From Sphingomonas echinoides ATCC 14820 (lineage in GTDB: Bacteria; Pseudomonadota; Alphaproteobacteria; Sphingomonadales; Sphingomonadaceae): DNA of 64,000 bases. The position numbers were made by a program, and so were the translations under genes. The notes under the pieces were generated by a model, which saw only the letters and a program-made list of their open reading frames with translations, ran no database searches and was not told the DNA's origin. The stretch spans positions 666,305-730,304 of the forward strand of contig NZ_JH584235.1 of assembly GCF_000241465.1 (NCBI RefSeq). Reading direction: 5' to 3'. Below, in pieces: positions 25,678 to 33,007 of the stretch. Within the stretch, counting starts at the first letter, position 1; each line of letters begins with the position of its first letter.

Positions 25678-25786
25678 CTCCCCTCCCGCCTGCGGGAGGG
25701 GTTGGGGGAGGGCCTGACATAGAAAAGGGGCGCTCCGGACTACGGCACGCCCCTCCCCTAGCCCCTCCCGCACAGCGGGAGGGGAA
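25678..25786. repeat. Composite inverted repeat (CTCCCGC/GCGGGAG type)
   Basis: Two hairpins built on CTCCCGC...GCGGGAG (25683-25698 and 25764-25782) lie in opposite-facing GC-rich modules, so the two halves also pair with one another: the G-rich run after the first hairpin complements the C-rich run before the second. This REP-like element fills the ahpC-ahpD gap. It may stabilise the upstream message or terminate it. Confidence 0.7.
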
Positions 25787-25796
25787 CTTGATTGGC

Positions 25797-26339
25797 TTAC
25801 GCCGCGATCTTCAGGACGTCGTCGCCCTTGTTCCAGTTGCACGGGCACAGTTCGTCGGTCTGCAACGCGTCGAGCACGCGCAGCGTTTCCGCCGGGTTGC
25901 GGCCGACGTTCAGGCCGTTGACCTGGACCGCCTGGATGACGTTGTCGGGATCGATGATGAAGGTCGCGCGGAACGCGACATGCTCGTTCTTGTCGAGAAT
26001 GCCGAGCTGCGAAGCGAGCACGCCGCCATTGTCGGCCAGCCACGGGAAATCGGCCGCCGCCAGATCGGGATCGGACTTGCGCCATGCCAGGTGGACGTGC
26101 GCCGTATCGGTCGAAGCGCCGATCAGCACGGCGTCACGATCTTCGAAATCGCCCTTCAGGCCTGCATAACCGACGATCTCGGTCGGGCAGACGAAGGTGA
26201 AATCCTTCGGCCAGTAGAACAGCACCTTCCACTTGCCCGGAAAGGCATCCTGGCTGAGCGTTTCACCGGCGGGAAGCGCGTTGACGCCCTGCTGGACGGG
26301 AACGGTGAAATCGGGGAGCTTATCGCCAATGGTCAACAT
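25797..26339 (-). CDS. ahpC: Peroxiredoxin AhpC
   Basis: A 180-residue typical 2-Cys peroxiredoxin. The peroxidatic Cys is in FTFVCPTEI and the resolving Cys in the C-terminal DELCPCNW. The thioredoxin-fold core with FYWPKDFTFVCPTE and ASTDTAHVHLAWRK is complete. It reduces H2O2 and organic peroxides in the cytosol, recycled by AhpD. It is divergent from oxyR across 144 bases, the usual arrangement for OxyR control. Confidence 0.96.
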   Translation of the reverse strand: MLTIGDKLPDFTVPVQQGVNALPAGETLSQDAFPGKWKVLFYWPKDFTFVCPTEIVGYAGLKGDFEDRDAVLIGASTDTAHVHLAWRKSDPDLAAADFPWLADNGGVLASQLGILDKNEHVAFRATFIIDPDNVIQAVQVNGLNVGRNPAETLRVLDALQTDELCPCNWNKGDDVLKIAA

Positions 26340-26483
26340 AGTCTGGGCCTCCTAAAAATTGGGGCCTCTTCTGGCATCCTCACACGCGGCGCTTGCTGCG
26401 CCGTCTGTTGCAAGGGCCATATAGGGCCTGTTCTTATCGATCCAATGGGTTATTTACACGCTGTTGATCGAGTGGAGCGATAA

Positions 26484-27383
26484 ATGGCGACCTATCTGCC
26501 GACCCTGAAACAGTTGCAATATCTCGCGGCCTTGCAGGATCATGGCCATTTCGGGCGGGCTGCCGAGGCGTGTTTCGTCACCCAATCCACCCTGTCTGCG
26601 GGGATTCGCGAGCTCGAAACCTTGATCGGGGTAACGCTCGTTGAGCGCACCCGCCGCGTCGTCCGTTTCACCCCGCTGGGCGATCGCATCGCCGACAAGG
26701 CGCGCCGCGTGCTACGCGAGGCCGATGAGCTGGGCGATATGGCGCGTGCCGCCGGACGCCCCCTGTCGGGCGAGATGCGGATGAGCGTGATCCCGACGAT
26801 CGCGCCCTTCATGCTGCCGCGCATCCTGCCGCGTTTGCGGCGCGATTATCCCGACCTCAAACTGTTCCTGCGCGAAGAGCCCAGCGGCGCGGCTTGTGAG
26901 GGGCTGCACCACGGGCGCGCCGATTGCGTGTTGCTGGCGCTCCCGTTCGCGTGCGGCGAGGTGAGCGCACAGGTGCTGTTCGAGGATCGTTTGTTTGTGG
27001 CGGGGCAGCCGGGCGAGATGGGCAATATCGCCCATGCGATGCCGTCTGCCGAAATTGACGAGACGCGGCTGTTGCTGCTCGAGGATGGGCACTGCCTTAA
27101 AGACCATGCGCTATCCGCGTGCGCGCGGCCCGAACTCCGCGCCGAGGCAACGATGATGGGCACGTCGCTGCACACGATCGTGCAGATGATCGACAATGGC
27201 CTGGGGCTGACGATGCTACCCGAAATGGCGCTGAAAGCCGGGATCCTGGATCATACCGGTCTGGTCTCGCGCCCGCTCGATGCCGCCAATCCCGCCCGCA
27301 AGATCGCGCTCGTCTGGCGGCGTGGGTCGCCGCGCGAGAAGGACTTCCAACTGCTGGCGACAGCCTTGGCGGAACCGGCTTGA
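26484..27383 (+). CDS. oxyR: Hydrogen peroxide-sensing LysR-type regulator OxyR
   Basis: A 299-residue LysR-type regulator. The N-terminal helix-turn-helix has LQYLAALQDHGHFGRAAE and TQSTLSAGIRELE. The effector domain contains the OxyR redox pair in DGHCLKDHALSACA, equivalent to Cys199 and Cys208 of E. coli OxyR. It oxidises to a disulfide with H2O2 and activates ahpC and similar genes. It faces divergent ahpC, which supports the assignment. I found no convincing full OxyR site in the 144-base gap by eye. Confidence 0.92.
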   Translation: MATYLPTLKQLQYLAALQDHGHFGRAAEACFVTQSTLSAGIRELETLIGVTLVERTRRVVRFTPLGDRIADKARRVLREADELGDMARAAGRPLSGEMRMSVIPTIAPFMLPRILPRLRRDYPDLKLFLREEPSGAACEGLHHGRADCVLLALPFACGEVSAQVLFEDRLFVAGQPGEMGNIAHAMPSAEIDETRLLLLEDGHCLKDHALSACARPELRAEATMMGTSLHTIVQMIDNGLGLTMLPEMALKAGILDHTGLVSRPLDAANPARKIALVWRRGSPREKDFQLLATALAEPA

Positions 27384-27460
27384 CGAAACTATTCTGCCGC
27401 TCGACCGTAGTTTGGGGGTGCCTCCTGTAATCGAGGCTCCCTGATCCAGTGGAGAAACTG

Positions 27461-28075
27461 ATGACGTTCAAGACCAACCTGTATCTGGCAACCGTTGCTG
27501 GTGCGCTCGCCTTTGGTGCAGCAGCTACCGCACAGACTGCCCCCGCCGCACCGGCAGCACCCGCAGCCCCGGCAGCAGCCCCCGCGCCCAACCCGACGGT
27601 AGGCGGTGCCGTAATGGATGCGACCAAGCCGATCGCCACCAATGCCGCCGCTGCTCCGAACCTCACCACCTTGGTATCCGCAGTGAAGGCAGCGGGCCTC
27701 GCCACCACGCTGGCGGGCCCTGGCCCCTTCACCGTCTTCGCGCCGACCAATGACGCGTTCAGCCGCCTTGCCCCGGGCACGGTCGACACGCTGCTGAAGC
27801 CCGAGCACAAGGCGACGCTGGCCAAGGTGCTGACCTATCATGTCGTACCGGGGACGCTGACCTTGGCCGACATCCAGGCCAAGGTGACCGCAGGCGGCGG
27901 CAAGGCCGTGCTGACGACGGTCGAGGGTGAACCGCTGACGATCGAACTGGTCGGCGGTGGCGTGCAGTTGACCGACGTCAACGGCAATAAGAGCTATATC
28001 GAAACCCCCGATGTGGCCCAGTCGAACGGCGTGGTCCATGTCGTCAACGGCGTGCTGTCGCCCAAGCTCGGCTAA
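27461..28075 (+). CDS. Secreted fasciclin-domain protein
   Basis: A 204-residue exported protein: a signal peptide ending near TAQTA, an alanine/proline-rich linker of about 25 residues, then a single fasciclin (FAS1) domain. FAS1 motifs are GPGPFTVFAPTNDAF (H1) and LTYHVVPG plus NGVVHVVNGVL (H2). I chose the ATG at 27461, which follows GGAG; a GTG four codons earlier is less likely. Fasciclin proteins are adhesion or cell-surface proteins, common in multiple copies in sphingomonads. Its last four bases overlap the convergent moaE. Confidence 0.9.
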   Translation: MTFKTNLYLATVAGALAFGAAATAQTAPAAPAAPAAPAAAPAPNPTVGGAVMDATKPIATNAAAAPNLTTLVSAVKAAGLATTLAGPGPFTVFAPTNDAFSRLAPGTVDTLLKPEHKATLAKVLTYHVVPGTLTLADIQAKVTAGGGKAVLTTVEGEPLTIELVGGGVQLTDVNGNKSYIETPDVAQSNGVVHVVNGVLSPKLG

Positions 28076-28506
28076 ACACTCCACCGCGCGGCGGCGGCAT
28101 CGTCGCTGCCGCGCGGTTCGACCCAGCGGGTTTCGCCACCGCGCGTTTCCTTTTTCCAAAAAGGCGCGTCGGTCTTCAAACGATCTATCAGGAAGGCGCA
28201 GGCCTCCAGTGCGGGCGCGCGGTGCGCCGCTGCGGTGCCGACGAACACCACCACGTCGCCGGGGGCCATCGCGCCGACCCGGTGCGTGATCCGCGCATCG
28301 ATCAGGCCCCAGCGCTCGCGCGCTTCGTCCACCAGCCTTTGTAGCGCCGCCTCGGTTGCGCCCGGATAATGTTCTAGCTCGAGCGTGGCGACACCATCGT
28401 CGGCACGGACGAGACCCACAAAGGTGGCAATGCCCCCTGCCCCGCCTGCAGACAAAGCTGCGAACTGTTCGGCGGCATTGATTCGGGCTGGGCCGACGAC
28501 GATCAT
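28072..28506 (-). CDS. moaE: Molybdopterin synthase catalytic subunit MoaE
   Basis: A 144-residue MoaE with FVGLVRADD, LELEHYPG, ITHRVGAMAPGD, HRAPALEACAFLIDRLK and the catalytic-region KTDAPFWKKE. It converts precursor Z (cPMP) to molybdopterin using sulfur from MoaD thiocarboxylate. It starts four bases inside the end of moaD (ATGA), forming one unit with it and pgsA. Confidence 0.95.
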   Translation of the reverse strand: MIVVGPARINAAEQFAALSAGGAGGIATFVGLVRADDGVATLELEHYPGATEAALQRLVDEARERWGLIDARITHRVGAMAPGDVVVFVGTAAAHRAPALEACAFLIDRLKTDAPFWKKETRGGETRWVEPRGSDDAAAARWSV

Positions 28507-28760
28507 CCGCCAGTCACCGGCGGGAAAATGGCAACCTCGCGCGCCGATCCCAACACAGCCTCGAGCGGCACGAACACCTGATCGAGCGCAGCCCGCAGGC
28601 GCGTCCGGTCGGCAAAAGCCGCGCTGTGCACCGCGCTGCCGTCCGCAAGCCAGCCGATCAGATCGGCGACCGTCACCACCTCACCCGGCGGATCGACCAC
28701 CTCGCTGCCACGCCCGATGCGCTCGCGCACCCACGCGAAATAAAGCATTTCGATCGCCAC
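28503..28760 (-). CDS. moaD: Molybdopterin synthase sulfur carrier subunit MoaD
   Basis: An 85-residue ubiquitin-like protein with FAWVRERIGR near the start and the C-terminal VAIFPPVTGG; the terminal Gly-Gly is the site of thiocarboxylate formation. It starts three bases after the pgsA stop and overlaps moaE by four bases. It provides sulfur to MoaE in molybdenum cofactor synthesis. Confidence 0.95.
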   Translation of the reverse strand: MAIEMLYFAWVRERIGRGSEVVDPPGEVVTVADLIGWLADGSAVHSAAFADRTRLRAALDQVFVPLEAVLGSAREVAIFPPVTGG

Positions 28761-28763
28761 CGT

Positions 28764-29330
28764 TCAGTCCATGTGCTTCAGGCCAACGCGCAGATAATCC
28801 CATCCGGTAATGACCGTCAGCACCGCCGCGAGCCACAGGGTGAGGAGGCCAACCTCGGCCACCCAGGGATAAGCGGGTACCGCGCCCCCCAGAATGAGCG
28901 CGCCCAGCGACACCATCTGCAACGTCGTCTTCCATTTGGCGAGGCGTGACACCGGCACCGACACTTGCAACTGCGCGAGAAACTCGCGCAGGCCCGAGAC
29001 CGTGATTTCACGCAGCAAAATGATGAGCGCGGCAATCTGATGGACGCCCTGGATCACCGCCGGGTGCGCATCGCGGGCGCCCACCAGCAGCAAAATTACC
29101 GCCGCCACCATGATTTTGTCGGCAATCGGATCGAGAAACACGCCGAGCTTCGACACCGTTCCGTTGGAACGCGCGAGATAGCCGTCAAAATAATCGGTGA
29201 TGCCCATTAAGCAGTAGAGCGCGAATCCGGCGGCATAGCCCTCCGCCCAGCCGGGCCACCACAGGAACCAGGCGAGCAGCGGCACCGCGACAATCCGCGA
29301 CAGGGTGAGCAGGTTGGGCAAGGTCAACAC
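28764..29330 (-). CDS. pgsA: CDP-diacylglycerol--glycerol-3-phosphate 3-phosphatidyltransferase
   Basis: A 188-residue membrane enzyme of the CDP-alcohol phosphatidyltransferase family. The signature D-x2-D-G-x2-A-R-x8-G-x3-D-x3-D is present as TDYFDGYLARSNGTVSKLG then FLDPIADK. It makes phosphatidylglycerol phosphate from CDP-diacylglycerol. The start is a GTG at 29330 giving MLTLPNLLTLSR, the family N-terminus. It is the first gene of a minus-strand unit with moaD and moaE, divergent from the MFS gene. Confidence 0.95.
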   Translation of the reverse strand: MLTLPNLLTLSRIVAVPLLAWFLWWPGWAEGYAAGFALYCLMGITDYFDGYLARSNGTVSKLGVFLDPIADKIMVAAVILLLVGARDAHPAVIQGVHQIAALIILLREITVSGLREFLAQLQVSVPVSRLAKWKTTLQMVSLGALILGGAVPAYPWVAEVGLLTLWLAAVLTVITGWDYLRVGLKHMD

Positions 29331-29464
29331 AGCCCCGCTCTACTCGCCCGATCCCGCGCGCGAAACCCCAACATGACCTCAACATGACAAGCGGGTTGCT
29401 GGCCCTATCCCCGCTGGTCTATGGGCGGTCCTTATTTCGCCATATCGAGGCCTCGAAACACACC

Positions 29465-30754
29465 ATGCTCAATGCGCTCGGCTTGCTGAAAGAGCGCCGG
29501 TTTCTGCCCTTGTTCGTCACGCAGTTTCTCGGGGCGTTCAACGACAATCTGTTCAAGACGGTGATGGTGCAATTCGCCATTTATCGGATTTTCGCCGATC
29601 AGCGGCTGGAGCAGAATTTCACGGCATTCGCGACCGCGCTTGGCATCCTGCCGTTCTTCTTGCTGTCCGCGCTCGCCGGGCAATTGGCAGATACGCACGA
29701 CAAGGCCAAGATCATCCGGTTGGTGAAAACCGCCGAGATCGGCATCATGATCGTCGGCGCGAGCGGGCTGATGATCGCCTGGGCAGGCTATACCACCGCC
29801 GGGCTGGTGCTGATGCTGGCGGCCGTGCTGTTCCTTGGCGTGCACTCCGCGTTTTTCGGGCCGATCAAATATGCGATCCTGCCGCAGCATCTGCACGAAG
29901 ACGAAGTTCTGGGTGGCACGGGACTGGTCGAATCGGGCACCTATCTCGCGATCCTGATCGGCACCGTGCTTGGCGGATTCATCGCCGTGCAGCACGCCGC
30001 GATCGTGGTGCTGGTGGTCGCGGCGGTCGGATGGGTCGCCTCGCTGCAAATTCCGCCTGCACTGCGCGAAGGCCGTGAACTGGTCGTCAGCTACAATCCC
30101 TTCACATCCTCCTGGCGGCTGATTTCGGCGACGATGCACATCCGCCGCCTGTTCCTCGCCATTTGCGCGATCAGCTTCTTCTGGACGATGGGCGCGGTGT
30201 TGATCATCATCTTCCAGCCGCTCGCCAAGAACGTGCTGACAGCCGACAAGCATGTGCTCACGCTGATGATCGCGCTGTTTTCGATTGGCGTCGCGGTTGG
30301 GTCGGTGCTGATCAACGCGCTGCTAAAGGGTCATACCTCGGCCAAATATGCCCCCGCCTCGGTGCTGGCGATGGGCGCGTTTATCGTCGCTTTCTCGTTC
30401 CTCTGCCGCCACTGGCCGGCTGCACCGCACGGCACGCTATACGACGTTATGACCTTTATCGAGATCCCGCGCGCGGTGCTGGTGATCGTGGCTCTGATGG
30501 GGATTGCGGTGACTGGCGGCATGTTCGTCGTGCCGCTTTACGCCTTCCTCACCACCACGGTGACCAAGGACCAGACCGCCCGCACGGTCGCCGCCAACAA
30601 CGTCGTCAATGCCGGCGCGATGACGATTGGTGCGGTGGCGGTGCAAGGCCTGGCCGTTGCCGGGCTCTCCCCCGAAAACATGCTGCTGATTGTGGCGGCG
30701 ATGTGCCCGGTCTCGGCGTGGCTGGCGCAAAAGCTGCACCTCGCCTGCGACTGA
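29465..30754 (+). CDS. MFS transporter, LplT-like (lysophospholipid transport type)
   Basis: A 429-residue MFS protein with about 12 TM segments. The N-terminal RRFLPLFVTQFLGAFNDNLFK is typical of the LplT / acyl-ACP synthetase-linked transporters that flip lysophospholipids, and the A-loop GQLADTHDKAK is present. In many relatives an acyltransferase-synthetase domain follows; here none does. I chose the ATG at 29465 with a short purine run before it; an upstream in-frame ATG would add 27 residues of weak character. Substrate is inferred from the subfamily only. Confidence 0.85.
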   Translation: MLNALGLLKERRFLPLFVTQFLGAFNDNLFKTVMVQFAIYRIFADQRLEQNFTAFATALGILPFFLLSALAGQLADTHDKAKIIRLVKTAEIGIMIVGASGLMIAWAGYTTAGLVLMLAAVLFLGVHSAFFGPIKYAILPQHLHEDEVLGGTGLVESGTYLAILIGTVLGGFIAVQHAAIVVLVVAAVGWVASLQIPPALREGRELVVSYNPFTSSWRLISATMHIRRLFLAICAISFFWTMGAVLIIIFQPLAKNVLTADKHVLTLMIALFSIGVAVGSVLINALLKGHTSAKYAPASVLAMGAFIVAFSFLCRHWPAAPHGTLYDVMTFIEIPRAVLVIVALMGIAVTGGMFVVPLYAFLTTTVTKDQTARTVAANNVVNAGAMTIGAVAVQGLAVAGLSPENMLLIVAAMCPVSAWLAQKLHLACD

Positions 30755-30786
30755 GCGCCGCGATCAAACGACGCCGTGTCGTCGCT

Positions 30787-30954
30787 TCAGAAAATGAACG
30801 TGTAGAAGCACACGAAGAACGCGGCGAAGCTCAGGGCGAACAGCCTGACGTCGCTTTCGTCGCGGACGCGCGCGCGTTCCACCTGCCCGGTTACGACGGA
30901 GCGGCGAAACGGGTGACGGGCGCTGGGCGCGGCGAGCAAAAGGGTCCGTTGCAT
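30787..30954 (-). CDS. Small single-pass membrane protein (55 residues)
   Basis: A short open frame on the minus strand: start ATG 30954-30952, stop TGA 30789-30787. The product starts MQRTLLLAAPSARHPFRRS, has a charged middle (RARVRDESDVRLF) and ends in a hydrophobic, aromatic-rich helix FAAFFVCFYTFIF at the very C-terminus. Codons are strongly GC-ending, like real genes here. No strong Shine-Dalgarno is visible. It looks like a tail-anchored small protein. Its role is unknown. Confidence 0.6.
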   Translation of the reverse strand: MQRTLLLAAPSARHPFRRSVVTGQVERARVRDESDVRLFALSFAAFFVCFYTFIF

Positions 30955-31055
30955 GGCAACAGGTTAACGCCGCGTTTACGATTTCGGCCAGTGCTTCTTT
31001 TGGTTACCGCCGTCTAAATCCGGGACACCCGCACAGCGCGGGCGCGCAAGCGGCC

Positions 31056-31382
31056 TTAGACGAACTCGACGTTCGCGCCGGTCAATGCCGCAAAGGTGGT
31101 GTCGTCGAGCGGTTCCTGGAACTGGCAACCGGCTTCGAAATCATCGGCCCAGACGATCGTGGCGATGACTTGCCCGATCCGCGGCAAGGTCAGCCAGATC
31201 CTGGCCCCCTTTTTCATCGGGGAATATGTATGCAATTTGGCACCGTGCAGCGACACGTTGGTCACCTTGCACAGCGCACGATCCAGACCGCCCCGCCCCA
31301 GTTTCGCGTCGAGCGAGATCGGCGCACGCGGGCTGCGGCGGCGATCGGTCTGGACGACGGGTTCGAATTCGGCGGCGATCAT
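31056..31382 (-). CDS. PilZ domain protein
   Basis: A 108-residue single-domain PilZ protein. The c-di-GMP binding motif RxxxR is seen in DRRRSPRAPI and the second motif as VTNVSLHGAKLHT, close to the consensus (D/N)xSxxG. It probably binds c-di-GMP and acts on a partner. The ATG at 31382 has a perfect AGGAGGG seven bases upstream, but that sequence is the 3' arm of an 11-base perfect hairpin (31390-31417), so translation may be conditional. Confidence 0.9.
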   Translation of the reverse strand: MIAAEFEPVVQTDRRRSPRAPISLDAKLGRGGLDRALCKVTNVSLHGAKLHTYSPMKKGARIWLTLPRIGQVIATIVWADDFEAGCQFQEPLDDTTFAALTGANVEFV

Positions 31383-31389
31383 GAAACAT

Positions 31390-31417
31390 CCCTCCTCGCG
31401 ACAAACCGCGAGGAGGG
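31390..31417 (-). promoter_or_regulatory. Hairpin sequestering the PilZ Shine-Dalgarno (or rpmE terminator)
   Basis: Perfect 11-base stem: CCCTCCTCGCG (31390-31400, plus strand) pairs with 31407-31417 around a six-base loop. In the minus-strand RNA the 3' arm contains AGGAGGG, seven bases before the PilZ start codon, so the ribosome binding site is fully paired. The same hairpin lies 49 bases after the rpmE stop and could also act as a terminator. Confidence 0.65.
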
Positions 31418-31465
31418 AAGACTTAGGCCACTATCGCTAATGCGCCGTTAACGACGCGGAAAAGC

Positions 31466-31699
31466 TTACTTCTTGCCGATCGACGACATCGCGCCGAAAC
31501 GCTTGTTGAAGCGCGCGACCTGGCCGCCTGCGTCAAGCATCGTGCCGCGACCACCGGTCCACGCCGGATGCGCCAGCGGGTCGATGTCGAGCGTCATCAG
31601 ATCGCCTTCCTTGCCCCAGGTCGTGCGGGTCTGGAACTGCGTGCCGTCGGTCATCTGCACCGTAATGGTGTGATAATCGGGGTGAATGCCTTTTTTCAC
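31466..31699 (-). CDS. rpmE: 50S ribosomal protein L31
   Basis: A 77-residue ribosomal protein L31: [19 protein letters not shown] at the start and HPAWTG near the middle. The zinc-binding cysteines of the C+ form are absent, so this is a C-minus type. It sits between the PilZ gene and fabZ on the minus strand, after a hairpin terminator for fabZ. Confidence 0.95.
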   Translation of the reverse strand: MKKGIHPDYHTITVQMTDGTQFQTRTTWGKEGDLMTLDIDPLAHPAWTGGRGTMLDAGGQVARFNKRFGAMSSIGKK

Positions 31700-31743
31700 G
31701 TCGTAAATCTCCGAAGGGCCGCTGGTTACCGACCAGCAGCGAA

Positions 31744-31770
31744 GGCGCGGGCCCTATCAGAGCCCGCGCC
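31744..31770 (-). terminator. Hairpin terminator after fabZ
   Basis: Nine-base perfect stem GGCGCGGGC (31744-31752) with 31762-31770, 27 bases beyond the fabZ stop on the minus strand and before rpmE. No long T-run follows, so it may attenuate rather than stop. Confidence 0.55.
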
Positions 31771-31796
31771 GTGTAGCAATGCATCTTGTGCGGCGA

Positions 31797-32279
31797 TTAG
31801 GCCTTGGGCGGATCGGCGATCATCGCGGTGAAGTTCGCTTCGGCCGCCAATTGACCATCGATCGTCGCGCGTCCGGCGAATTTGCACACGCTAGAGCGCT
31901 TCTGGACGAATTCGACCTCGAGCTTCAGCAGCACGCCCGGTTCCACCGGCTTGCGGAACTTCGCCCCGTCGATCGCCATGAAATAGACGAGCTTACCCGA
32001 GCCTGCGAGCCCGAGCGACTCAACCGCGAGGATCCCTGCGGCCTGTGCCATCGCCTCAACGATCAACACGCCCGGCATGATCGGACGTCCCGGGAAATGC
32101 CCCTGGAAGAACTGCTCGTTGATCGTCACCGCCTTGATCGCGGTGATCGACCGGTCGAGAATCAGATCCTCGACACGGTCGACCAACAGCATCGGGTAGC
32201 GATGCGGCAGTGCCGCCATCACCCGCCCGATGTCGAGCGGACCGATCGCGCCCCGCCCTGCTTCGTCTGCATCCGCCAT
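31797..32279 (-). CDS. fabZ: (3R)-hydroxymyristoyl-[ACP] dehydratase-type FabZ
   Basis: A 160-residue hot-dog fold dehydratase with [13 protein letters not shown] and the catalytic [20 protein letters not shown] (His and Glu). It dehydrates 3-hydroxyacyl-ACP in fatty-acid elongation. I chose the ATG at 32279, nine bases after the skp stop. In E. coli fabZ stands between lpxD and lpxA; here both are missing and the gene follows skp directly. It is the last gene of the rpsB-to-fabZ cluster. Confidence 0.95.
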   Translation of the reverse strand: MADADEAGRGAIGPLDIGRVMAALPHRYPMLLVDRVEDLILDRSITAIKAVTINEQFFQGHFPGRPIMPGVLIVEAMAQAAGILAVESLGLAGSGKLVYFMAIDGAKFRKPVEPGVLLKLEVEFVQKRSSVCKFAGRATIDGQLAAEANFTAMIADPPKA

Positions 32280-32287
32280 CGTGTCGC

Positions 32288-33007
32288 TCAGCGGCCCTGC
32301 GGTGCCTTGCCGGTCGGTGCCGGAGCAGCAGCCGCAGCGCGGCGTGCCTGGATCGCGGCCGCATATTGCTGCTGCTGCAAATATTGCTGGAGCAGCTGCT
32401 GGGTCTGCTGGCTCGGCTGCCAACCGGCCGGCGGCGTGATCGGAACCGACGGGTTGGTCCGGTCGAGTTCGGCCTTAATGTCGTCGGTCACGTCGACGGC
32501 AGGGGTGCTGAACTGCACCGTGTTAGCCGACAGCAGCAGACTGATCTTCTTGGCGGTGACAACCGCGTTCATCGCTGCCGAATATTTTTGCGAGATCTGT
32601 TCGATCGCATAGGCCTGGGCGAGGATCGCCGGGCCGCGCAAGCGAGCGAGATCGGTCTGGGCCGACTTCTGCGCCGCTTCGATCTTGGCCAGTGCCGGGT
32701 TCTTCGCAGCTTCGGCAGCGGCGATTTCGGCGTCGTCGAGCTTCTTGTCCTTGTTGAGGTCAAGCGGCGCGTACAGCGTGTTCAGTTCGGTCTGCAACGC
32801 CTGCTGGCGCGCATTGGCCTGGTCGAGCTGCGCCTTATAGGTCGTCGCGATCGAGGTGTTGGCCGCGTCGAGCGCCTTGGCGGTGAGGATTACGGTTTCC
32901 GGATCGGCAATCGCCACGCCCGAAACCTGCGCCTGCGCAGAGCTCGCCACGACAAGCGTCGGCGCGATCAGTGCGCAACCGAGCATAAGCTTTTGGTACA
33001 TTTTCAT
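32288..33007 (-). CDS. OmpH/Skp family periplasmic chaperone
   Basis: A 239-residue secreted protein with a signal peptide ending AQAQ and a long helical, coiled-coil region rich in A, Q, E and K (about 50-160), as in Skp/OmpH. It has an unusually long C-terminal tail including a glutamine-rich run ([19 protein letters not shown]) and an alanine-rich end. Skp holds unfolded outer-membrane proteins in the periplasm for BamA. It follows bamA with stop/start touching at one base (33007). Confidence 0.88.
   Translation of the reverse strand: MKMYQKLMLGCALIAPTLVVASSAQAQVSGVAIADPETVILTAKALDAANTSIATTYKAQLDQANARQQALQTELNTLYAPLDLNKDKKLDDAEIAAAEAAKNPALAKIEAAQKSAQTDLARLRGPAILAQAYAIEQISQKYSAAMNAVVTAKKISLLLSANTVQFSTPAVDVTDDIKAELDRTNPSVPITPPAGWQPSQQTQQLLQQYLQQQQYAAAIQARRAAAAAPAPTGKAPQGR

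Noticed and set aside
26340..26483. Possible OxyR binding site between ahpC and oxyR
   Set aside because: An ATAG near 26421 and AT-rich bases follow, but spacing and symmetry do not fit the ATAG-N7-CTAT pattern well enough to call a site.
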